Below, one piece after another: positions 1 to 15,521 of a stretch of DNA of 30,960 bases; the stretch's first letter is position 1, and every line of letters starts with the position of its first letter. A program made the position numbers and the translations under genes. A model generated the notes under the pieces. That model was not told where the DNA came from and ran no database searches. It worked only from the letters and a program-made list of their open reading frames with translations. This DNA comes from Paulinella micropora (lineage: Eukaryota; Cercozoa; Imbricatea; Euglyphida), in contig BJOX01000044.1 in the NCBI GenBank assembly GCA_009731375.1, positions 888,995 through 919,954 of the forward strand, read 5' to 3'.

Positions 1-654
1 AAGCTCTCCTTGAGAAGTCGACAGCCGATCGGATAGGTTCTCAGACCTACCTTTAGAAAACGATCAGAGATTTGCAAAAATACTCTGACGTATGTGTGAG
101 ATAATGCAGATAAATGTACAAACTAGAAGGGTAGAGTGTTGTGCTCCTGTCCCTATGCTTGTTTGTGTTTTGTGTGTGTTCCTTCACTCTTCTGTCCACC
201 TCCTTCTTCTTGGTCTCTGTGTGAGAACAGCAAGAACGACAGAGAGTTTGTATCTGATGTCTCCTTGTGAGCACACAGATACTGATTGGGCTAGAGGGTA
301 CGAGACACCTGCTTGAGACCAATCAAATTATTTGTTTTGTGAAAGAGTTATGAGGGAGCTGTGTTGGAGTATTTGTTTTCGTCTGACGTCCCCGTGTGAG
401 ACAGGTCAGTGAAAATTCACTCTGTTGCCTGTGTGGCAAAGCAGAAAGAAATCACCCTAGTGATGTGGACTCCAAATGTAATGCCCCCAACGATAGCTCG
501 TAAAAAGTCGGTAATACAACCAAACACAGTCCTCAAGAATGAGAATGATGTCTCGTTGTATTAGCTCAGTGAAGCCAAAAAGGAAAACGGCAACAGACCA
601 GGAATAAAATGGCATCAGGTCCAATCCGGACAAATAATACTGAAAAACAAGCTG
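1..654. other. No gene recognised
   Basis: Several open frames of 60-90 codons occur on both strands, but their composition is unremarkable and none shows a domain or a phase-matched splice partner. I see no supported gene here. Confidence 0.5.
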
Positions 655-792
655 GTGCACCTGTCACCAGGAAAAGGTATTTTTTTACCGGCTATCCGGG
701 GGGTGATGCCTACAATATTGCAACAAGCAAAGACCATTGCTCCATCCCCGCAATTGCCGGTGACACCCAACCATTTATTGGCGCCCCCCTCC

Positions 793-950
793 CCTCTGCT
801 TGTACTACTAGCAACAAGTAATCAAGGACTGGAAACAGCAAAAAGTAAGCCCCCCCCCCCCTCTGCTGGTAGTACTACTAGCAACAAGCAAAGTAAGCAA
901 GAAGCAGACCGCAAGGACGGGAAACAACAACGAGTATTACTAAGCACAAC
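793..950. repeat. Imperfect direct duplication
   Basis: Two related blocks follow each other. Each has a C-rich start, CCCTCTGCT, then TACTACTAGCAACAAG, and later AAGGACTGGAAACAGCAA or AAGGACGGGAAACAACAA. The blocks differ by small indels. An open frame runs through them (655-1077) but ends in a (GAA)n glutamate run and is probably not a gene. Confidence 0.6.
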
Positions 951-989
951 ACCGGGGCAGTTTAGCGTCATGCCCAGGACACCGGGGGC

Positions 990-1054
990 AGAAGAAGAAG
1001 AAGAAGAAGAAGAAGAAGAAGAAGAAGAAGAAGAAGAAGAAGAGAGAGAGAGAG
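990..1054. repeat. (GAA)n then (GA)n microsatellite
   Basis: An uninterrupted GAA run passes into GA repeats just before the fold-back at 1057-1113. Confidence 0.95.
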
Positions 1055-1056
1055 GC

Positions 1057-1113
1057 AAGGTTTTGGGCACACCTTAGAATAGTAGTCGTTATATAAAGTG
1101 TGCCCAAAACCTT
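1057..1113. repeat. Fold-back: 16-bp perfect inverted repeat
   Basis: AAGGTTTTGGGCACAC at 1057-1072 is the exact reverse complement of GTGTGCCCAAAACCTT at 1098-1113, with a 25-base spacer. It lies between a (GAA)n and a (GATA)n tract. It could be a tiny MITE remnant or a slippage-born hairpin. No downstream T-run suggests a terminator. Confidence 0.75.
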
Positions 1114-1143
1114 CCAACAACCGGTGCAGCAGGGTCACACGCC

Positions 1144-1161
1144 GGAGAGAGAGAGAGAGAG

Positions 1162-1192
<31 letters not shown>

Positions 1193-1203
1193 CAGATAGC
1201 CAT

Positions 1204-1258
<55 letters not shown>

Positions 1259-1271
1259 AATAGATAGATAA

Positions 1272-1307
<36 letters not shown>

Positions 1308-1333
1308 GTAGATAGATAGGTAGGTAGAGAGAG
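1144..1333. repeat. (GA)n / (GATA)n microsatellite
   Basis: GA repeats lead into about 170 bp of GATA units with occasional GACA, AATA and GGTA variants. Confidence 0.95.
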
Positions 1334-1349
1334 AATGATTGTGTGCTTC

Positions 1350-1358
1350 TTCTTCTTC

Positions 1359-1389
<31 letters not shown>

Positions 1390-1724
1390 AAGAAGAAGAA
1401 GAAGAAGAAGAAGAAGAAGAAGAAGAAGAAGAAGAAGAAGAAAGAAGAAAGAAGAAAGAAGAAGAAAGAAGAAAGAAGAAGAAGAAAGGAGAAGAGGAAG
1501 AAAGAAGAAGAGGAAGAAAGAAGAAAAAAGAAAGAAGAATAAGAATAAGAAGAAGAAGAAGAAGAAGAAGAAAAAGAAGAAGAAGAAGAAGAAGAAGAAG
1601 AAGAAGAAGAAGAAGAAGAAGAAGAAGAAGAAGAAGAAGAGGAAGAAAGAAGAAAGAAGAAAGAAGAAGAAGAAGAAGAAGAAGAAGAAGAAGAAGAAGA
1701 AGAAGAAGAAGAAGAAGAAGAAGA
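1350..1724. repeat. (GAA)n microsatellite, about 375 bp
   Basis: A long GAA tract carries interspersed AAAGAA and GAGGAA variants between about 1440 and 1660. It is open in several frames on both strands (poly-Lys, Glu, Phe, Leu), and those frames are artefacts of the repeat. Confidence 0.97.
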
Positions 1725-1753
1725 TACCTAGTGCTATATGATTTGAGTTTTTG

Positions 1754-1814
1754 GCCCTTGCATTTTTTGCAAGGGCAGAGGCTTTGCGTAGACAGCATGG
1801 ATTTTCGATCCATG
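1754..1814. repeat. Two adjacent hairpins
   Basis: GCCCTTGCA (1754-1762) pairs with TGCAAGGGC (1768-1776). CATGGAT (1796-1802) pairs with ATCCATG (1808-1814). Both have 5-base loops. Function is unknown. Confidence 0.55.
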
Positions 1815-2047
1815 AGAGACCTTTAAGCAACTTCCAGGGCTAACTGTCTAATTTTCGGTAGTCAGGACAGCACGTGAATTTTTTGATACTCTGGACCGCA
1901 CTGAGTAGTTTTTGCACAGTGCTTTTCGGCGGTTCAAAAACGTCATGAGAAGGGACACCTCTTGACCTTCATTGCTCCAAAGAAACACCATCTTGACCGA
2001 GTCAGATTCCCGACTCCAATTGCAAGTAAGTCATGCTTGTATGCTTT

Positions 2048-2086
2048 CTTCCGTAGATATGGAATTATTTTCCATATCTACGGAAG
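2048..2086. repeat. Fold-back: 17-bp perfect stem, 5-base loop
   Basis: CTTCCGTAGATATGGAA (2048-2064) is exactly complementary to TTCCATATCTACGGAAG (2070-2086), with a TTATT loop. The tight loop and perfect stem would make a stable RNA or cruciform hairpin. There is no coding context, so a role cannot be assigned. Confidence 0.75.
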
Positions 2087-2345
2087 GATAAACACGACTT
2101 TTTTGTTCCTTGTATCATAGCTTTCTACGACCTACACGTGCACGTTTAATTTGTCTGATAACGGGATTCGAATTCGGAATCCATACATTTACACTATAAA
2201 TAGGTCGTGAAAGCTATAATAGCAATGCTCCCTCGTCCAGCTCGCGATCGCAACAACTTAAATGCGTCCCAGAGTGCAAGGGCCGCCGCGGTGGATAAGA
2301 CAACCCCGGGTACGTTGTGGAGGATTGGTAGGCGGAATAGGTAAA

Positions 2346-2537
2346 AATACATACATACATACATACATACATACATACATTCATACATACATATATACAT
2401 ACATACATATGGATTCATGCATACAAATACTTCTAGCAATATGTAGATATAATATAGCATATGTTTACCATGCCTGTCAATGAGTATGTGTATTTAGTGT
2501 AGCCCATGTTTGTAATGTATGTATGTATGCATGTATG

Positions 2538-2607
<70 letters not shown>

Positions 2608-2858
2608 ATCTATCTATCTATCTACCTACCTACCTACCTGCCTATCTACATACCTACCTACCTATCTATCTATCTATCTATCTATCTTTTTCACTCTCCA
2701 CCTAATGTACCATATGTAAAGAATACCTGTCAACACACCCATCTTTTTCACTCTCCACCTAATGTACCATATGTAAAGAATACCTGTCAATGAATATATG
2801 TATTTAGTGAAGCGCGTGTATAATATCTCTATCTATCTATCCATCCATCCATCTATCA

Positions 2859-2912
<54 letters not shown>

Positions 2913-2928
2913 ACATCTATCTATCTAG

Positions 2929-2976
<48 letters not shown>

Positions 2977-2998
2977 GTCTTTCTGTCTGACTATCTAT

Positions 2999-3052
<54 letters not shown>

Positions 3053-3060
3053 GTCTATCC

Positions 3061-3117
<57 letters not shown>
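2346..3117. repeat. (CATA)n and (CTAT)n tracts with higher-order duplication
   Basis: A CATA run at about 2348-2405 is followed by CTAT/CTAC runs at about 2535-2690 and 2830-3117. A 57-bp unit (ATCTTTTTCACTCTCC...CCTGTCAA) is duplicated in tandem at 2684-2740 and 2741-2797. The sequence CCTGTCAATGA followed by GTATTTAGTG occurs near 2473 and again near 2784, each time just before a new microsatellite. This suggests a segment of roughly 315 bp was duplicated together with its microsatellite. Confidence 0.85.
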
Positions 3118-3465
3118 AGTCGGAAGTGACGGAAACGGTGAGACGCCACCGGTTGTATTAAATCGTCAACAAAGTGCTATAGAGCCTTTCTAAATTTTAA
3201 TGTTCAGTAAATTAACCTGAGCAGTTGCTGACTTTGAATAAGATTATATTGAGCCATTAATGACACCGGCCCGGACGGTGAGTCAGCCAGATGTTGTGAA
3301 AGGTCGATGAAGTCTTCATTTTTGTCTCATTTCTTCGTTCAAGGCTAACTGTGCGTCACCTCTTTACCATTTCCCTGCTTCCAACTCTTACGCTTCCCAC
3401 TTATCCCTACTGGTCAGTGGCAAGTATTCGAGTCTTTATTAATATTAAAAGTTGATCAGTGGAAA
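3118..3465. other. Unassigned single-copy sequence
   Basis: This is non-repetitive sequence upstream of the exon that starts at 3466. It may contain a 5' UTR or promoter, but I recognise no motif. Confidence 0.4.
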
Positions 3466-3616
3466 ATGAAGTTCTTTTTTCAAATTCGCGACGATAGTTC
3501 TGAGGCGGCCGACCGCCTCTTGAAACATTATTATATTAACACAAACCAGGCTGCATATGAGATTTCTAGAAACTTGCATTATGGCTGCTGTCATGTTCAG
3601 TGGAATCCTGAGCTCG
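3466..3616 (+). CDS. Probable first coding exon of the decayed host gene
   Basis: A 151-base exon opens with ATG at 3466 and encodes about 50 residues, beginning MKFFFQIRDD and ending near HVQWNPELG. It stops at a strong donor, GTGAGT, at 3617 (phase 1). No domain is recognised. The mixed, hydrophilic composition and the clean donor make it look real, while the opposite-strand frame over the same DNA is its shadow. The next exon is uncertain. A candidate acceptor TTTTCAG lies at about 3784-3790, but the frames beyond it close quickly. Confidence 0.5.
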
Positions 3617-3885
3617 GTGAGTAAGTGATCAGCTGGTTTCTGAGATTCACATGCATTCATCATGATGTAATTAAATCACTATAATATATATTTAGGATTT
3701 GAGGAAGCACCGTCCTCAGCTGTGATTAATCATTGATTGGGTATCGTGTGAACTGAAGCATAAGGTCCTTAACTTGATGAAGGTTTTCAGCGTGGGCCCG
3801 ACTAACAGGTCTGGACTACATCAGGTCGACGCACTGCTGTCCTGTATCGTGATTAAACCAGTACACGGACTTGACAACGTTACAG

Positions 3886-4342
3886 CTGAACAGGGCGCAG
3901 GAGACAGAGGCTGCGCTGGAAGCGAAGCTGGCCAGGACGAAGGCAAGCATCAAAGTGATGCTGGTTCAGGCTGGGCAAATTGGATCGTAATCGGACGGGG
4001 AGGACAAGTCCGAGAGCGAGGAGGATGACGAGGACTAGCAGGATGACGAGGACAGGGCCCGACTCGGAGGACGACCCTGAATGACAGGAGAAAGCCATGG
4101 ACAACCAGTTCCTGGACACCGTTGCGGATTCACCGTGTGCCTTTGTAAGGGAAGCGAAGGTGGCGAATGCAGAAGACCATTGGGCTATAGCTAGAGTGGA
4201 GCGGCTTGCTAGGGACTACAAGAGGCAAGTTAATGATGAAGAGAAACAGGAGGTTATGGGGAAGTGGCGCAAGTATCAACACTGCATGTTGACAGTGCAC
4301 AAGCGAAAGTTGGGCGCCGATGTCTGGTTCGAGGGACAGCAG
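3886..4342 (+). pseudogene. Coiled-coil/acidic exon with internal stops
   Basis: An acceptor (GTTACAG, ending 3885) is followed by a coding-like frame: an Ala/Glu/Lys helical stretch, then an acidic Asp/Glu run, then about 80 residues from ATG 4097 with sequence such as AEDHWAIARVERLARDYKRQ, ending at the donor GTAAGC at 4343. The frame is broken by TAA (3988), TAG (4036) and TGA (4082), and a one-base shift is needed in the acidic run. The protein is therefore probably dead, or only the 4097-4342 part is used. No known domain is recognised. Recoding of stops was considered and rejected. Confidence 0.55.
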
Positions 4343-4397
4343 GTAAGCAGCCCCAGCTCTATTTGTGTTACGTTTGTATCCATGACAGCTGAACAGT

Positions 4398-4640
4398 AAT
4401 TTCAATGCATGCATTGAAATAAATTTCAATGCATCCTGCATTGAAATTTAAATGCATGCATTGAAAGCTTTACATTAATTTCAATGCATGCATTGAATTT
4501 CAAGCATCCTGCATTGAAATTTCAATGCACGCATTGAAAGCTGAACAGTCATTTCAATTCGTGCATTGAAATTTCAATGCATCCTGCATTGAAATTTCAA
4601 TGCATGCCTTGAAATGTCAATGCATGCATTGAAATTCCAT
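4398..4640. repeat. Array A1 of a 20-bp palindrome
   Basis: About ten close copies of TTTCAATGCATGCATTGAAA and variants occur here, including a form with ATCC inserted before TGCATTGAAA. Each unit is self-complementary. The array lies in the putative intron 4343-5414. Confidence 0.9.
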
Positions 4641-4728
4641 TTCCATGAAAACCATGTCAGTATGCTCGCAAAGCTATACTTGCCTGTCTATGTATAGTGG
4701 AGACCATAGCGGCGTCAGGCGAAGTGCT

Positions 4729-5209
4729 TCATGTGATTGCGGGTGCGTGCGTTGGCACCCGCTTCTTGTAGGCCTCCCGTTGGAAAACTTCACACTGCGG
4801 CAGCCCGTGTCCATGGACGCAAGGCTGATCCACGTTGCACAAGATGACCAAATGTTCTTTTCCTTCGGCCCGGCGCCATGCATCCGCCTTGTCCGCCATC
4901 GGGTACACTTGTTTAAGCATCTCGAAGGTAACATGCCCCTTGTTGCCCCACCGAGAGTGCCTGCAATAGTACCCAAAAGAATCAGTGTGGCACATACGCA
5001 TCCAATGGCATGTAGCTTCAAGCTGCATCAATTCCTAACCAAAGCAGCCCCCCACCTTTTCGCTGACATGCCAGTCCAGGGTTCCTGAGTGGTGAGCTAC
5101 TAAGCGCATCGGAGGTGCAAAGTTTTACAACGAGGTGCTCAGTTGCCTCCTGCTGTGGGCGTGGCCGCATGACAACCCGGCCATCAAAAGTACTCTTGTC
5201 TGCAATCAC
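4729..5209 (-). pseudogene. Minus-strand coding fragment, frame-broken, unknown family
   Basis: Two overlapping minus-strand frames look coding. One (5209-5018) includes FDGRVVMRPRPQQEATEHLV. The other, continuing to 4729, includes LEATCHWMRMCHTDSFGYYC, KGHVTFEMLKQVYPMADKAD and HLVILCNVDQPCVHGHGLPQ. Cys and His are frequent, which would suit metal binding. The frames change near 5060-5100 and a TAG interrupts the second, so at least one indel and one stop separate it from an intact gene. I do not recognise the family. It sits inside the intron of a plus-strand gene, with a palindrome array on each side, and may be a transposed fragment. Confidence 0.5.
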
Positions 5210-5216
5210 TTGTCAG

Positions 5217-5395
5217 CTTTCAATGCATGCATTGAAATTTCACTGCATGCATTGAAATCACTTTTCAGCTTTCAATACATGCATTGAAATTTCAATGCAT
5301 CCTGCATTAAAATTTCAATGCGTGCATTGAAATCACTTTTCAGCTTTCAATGCATGCATTGAAATTAATTTCAATGCATGCATTCACAAGTTCAA
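5217..5395. repeat. Array A2 of the 20-bp palindrome
   Basis: This is a second cluster of TTTCAATGCATGCATTGAAA units separated by short spacers such as TCACTTTTCAGC. Together with array A1 it brackets the minus-strand fragment 4729-5209. Confidence 0.9.
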
Positions 5396-5414
5396 CAACA
5401 TTATTTGTTTGCAG

Positions 5415-5835
5415 CTTGGGACCACTGGATGGATTGCATCCAAAACCCGAAGGAGACGCGTACATCGACGAGGCAGCAGAGAGGTTCGCAGAAATTTTCC
5501 ACTACTACCAGCGAAACATAGTGAAGTGCGACGTCAACATGTTCCTGGTGATCATGTACACGAGGTACCGATCCCTGAGCAACTCCAGTGCCATCTGGAA
5601 GGACAGGTTGGAGATACACGAGAACGGTGGCAAAAACAAAGCGCAAAAAACGCGTGGTGGGCCGTCGGTCAGCAGCAGAAGAGAGAGGCAGGACAAGAAA
5701 GAGAAGAAGGGCAAGCAGGAGAACAAGGCTGCCAGCAAGCAAACCAAACCGAAAGCTGCCAGCAAAGCGACGACGGGCTCGAAGGAGGAGAACAAGGATG
5801 CCAGCAAGGAGCCCTCAGCGAAGAAGGCTGCCAGC
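5415..5835 (+). CDS. Exon with Lys/Ala-rich basic tail
   Basis: The exon follows an acceptor, TTTGCAG, ending at 5414. In the favoured frame (codons from 5416) it encodes LGPLDGLHPKPEGDAYIDEA, then a mixed globular-looking stretch to about residue 85, then a basic tail rich in Lys, Ala and Ser with motifs such as KAASK and KEPSAKKAAS, like histone H1-type or other disordered nucleic-acid-binding tails. A donor, GTATGT, follows at 5836. The phase does not match the exon that ends at 4342 (phase 0 against the required phase 2), so an exon is missing or the gene is frame-shifted. A second frame through the same exon is also open. Confidence 0.5.
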
Positions 5836-7345
<1,510 letters not shown>

Positions 7346-7468
7346 TCGACCTTGCCATGAACAAGTACGGAGCCGTGGACCTTTACTGTTTGTGGAAAGA
7401 GCACAAGTCAGCTGGCACTACCTTGAATATTGATGATCTCTCCATCAAACCTTCTGCGCACGTGCACA
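7346..7468 (+). CDS. Terminal exon of host gene, cut by the transposon
   Basis: After the microsatellite, a frame encodes VDLAMNKYGAVDLYCLWKEH and then about 23 further residues, ending at the left terminal repeat of the transposon, which supplies a TAG almost at once. If the element is removed by joining at the CACAG duplication, the frame continues only about 10 codons into 18814 onwards, through a CAG run to TGA. The element may therefore have inserted close to the natural end of the coding region. No domain is recognised. Confidence 0.45.
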
Positions 7469-7563
7469 GGGACGATTAGCTCTAAGCTCTGTCATCGTTC
7501 ACGGGGCCGTTTTGTGTACGTGAAGTTCACGGCTAGTCTAGCGTTCACGGAGCCGTTCACGTA
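7469..7563 (+). repeat. Left terminal inverted repeat
   Basis: This pairs with 18675-18769. It contains several copies of a GTTCACGG/CCGTGAAC-type word (near 7497, 7526, 7544 and 7555), some arranged as short inverted pairs, which look like binding sites for the element's own DNA-binding protein. Confidence 0.92.
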
Positions 7564-8198
7564 TCGTGAAATTGATTATTCATATTCTAATATTTATAAT
7601 AAGATTTAAGTTTAAACTAATAAATGATTCATTTAATCAATTATTACTACTTGGCAATATCAATAAGTTCATCAGTGATATAGAATATTAAAGTTGGGGG
7701 GAAAAAAACTAAGTCGAAAAATATAAGCATGATTAGATGTTTAAGCGTCCGTCTGTCGTTTGATAATTATATTTTGTTTTTATTATAATAATATTATCTT
7801 GCAGGCAGATAATACCGACATCAATACATTAATGTAATATAAATAAGTTGATAACAATATAGCTAACTATTTATCAAAAGGGGAAAAAAGAAAAAACATA
7901 AAAAACTGTCACTAAGGTTGCTGATTTGCTTTCCATGGTAATTGTAGAAAATGGTTTTAGTTAAATATCGTTAGTGATTTTCACGTGTGAGAGGGGGTGG
8001 TGATTGATGATAAAGTCAAGCATTGAATTTCAGCTGCAGGGTTTTAACAAACAAACAAAAGAAAGCCAACTTGAGGATACAAATAACCTAATGTCCATGG
8101 GCAGTAGTAATCACAAAGAAACATATTTACAAAATCACCGCTGATTCTCAAAACTGCCGCTGATTCACGCGTGTACTGTTATTATTATATACAAAAAA
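7564..8198. other. AT-rich subterminal region of the transposon
   Basis: This AT-rich sequence lies between the left terminal repeat and the stop of the minus-strand gene at 8199. It presumably contains the 3' UTR and polyadenylation signal of that gene. I see no other gene. Confidence 0.5.
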
Positions 8199-13428
<5,230 letters not shown>

Positions 13429-13717
13429 CTCACTCATGACCAGTATCTACATATTATGTATAAAACGTAATTAGAAGAAAATGTTCTTAATTGTGTTTTG
13501 AAGCTGTGACCATCAGGGGGGGTGAGAATAGGCTTCATATTTTGAGTTTGGGTTCGCTCCATATTTTGAGTGGGGCTCGAGATAATTGTCAACAGATTTC
13601 ACGGTAATTGATAACATTGTGCACGGGTACGTGAACGGTACGTGAACGGTGTGTGAACGGACCGTTAGAAACGACGACCATCAAATTTTTCACAACAAAA
13701 TATGAGACCACCACCAA
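13429..13717. promoter_or_regulatory. Divergent control region with 11-bp iterons
   Basis: This is the gap between the putative 5' ends of the two transposon genes. ACGTGAACGG occurs at 13629-13638 and 13640-13649, and a variant TGTGAACGG at 13652-13660, with an 11-bp period. CACGGGTACGTGAACG (13622-13637) is an exact match to 18670-18685, overlapping the inner side of the right terminal repeat. CATATTTTGAGT is also repeated twice near 13536 and 13560. The arrangement fits a shared promoter regulated by a protein that also binds the element ends. That function is inferred. Confidence 0.65.
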
Positions 13718-14143
13718 ATGTCAAAGGTCTTTCCGACATACGATGAAGCGGAATGGACGATTCAAGCATACTCGCAATCAAGGCTCAGCTTGAACGAAAG
13801 GCAAGGGTCAGATCTGTCTGAATGTGAAAGCTAAGAAGGCATTTGTATTTGCCACCGTCTCTGTTGATGCTCAGTCTCGATCGATATCGCGATGATGCAA
13901 TGATTATCATCACTGCAGCTCCACTTCAATGCTCACGGAAGCTTTCTCATCTCATTTCCTTCTTGCTCGCACACCCAGACTGAATCCTCATGATAGGTCA
14001 AAGGCTTAGTAGAAGGTTATGCCTTCCTTGCGGACCCCAAAGAAGCAGTCCTCGTGGCAACTTCGAAGCCAGAGGGGTGTGTGACAAGCGAGAAACAACT
14101 TTCTGATGGATCCAACGCTGTTAACATTTCACAGCAGGCAAAT
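13718..14143 (+). CDS. Likely 5' exons of the transposase gene
   Basis: ATG at 13718 starts MSKVFPTYDEAEWTIQAYSQ, which resembles the 'F..YDEAE..IQAYS' openings of zinc-finger or DNA-binding N-termini in some transposases (weak resemblance). A candidate donor, GTGAAA, at 13824 leaves phase 1. A candidate acceptor at 14008-14009 then continues LEGYAFLADPKEAVLVATSK in phase, up to about 14143. The end of this second exon and its link to the exon at 15522 are not resolved. Without the intron the first frame stops at a TAA near 13830. Confidence 0.45.

Positions 14144-15521
<1,378 letters not shown>

Noticed and set aside
655-1077. 140-codon frame with a Glu-rich end
   Set aside because: The Glu run is the (GAA)n tract, and the upstream part contains an imperfect duplication and a C run; no domain or splice evidence.
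1135-1830. Long poly-Phe/Leu and poly-Lys frames
   Set aside because: Direct translation of (GAA)n and (GATA)n on both strands; no independent coding evidence.
3988-4038. TAA and TAG read as sense codons (recoded stops)
   Set aside because: Both stops fall where Gln would fit, but a TGA and a frameshift also break the same exon, and the transposase and LCCL genes have no internal TAA or TAG. Pseudogene decay is simpler.
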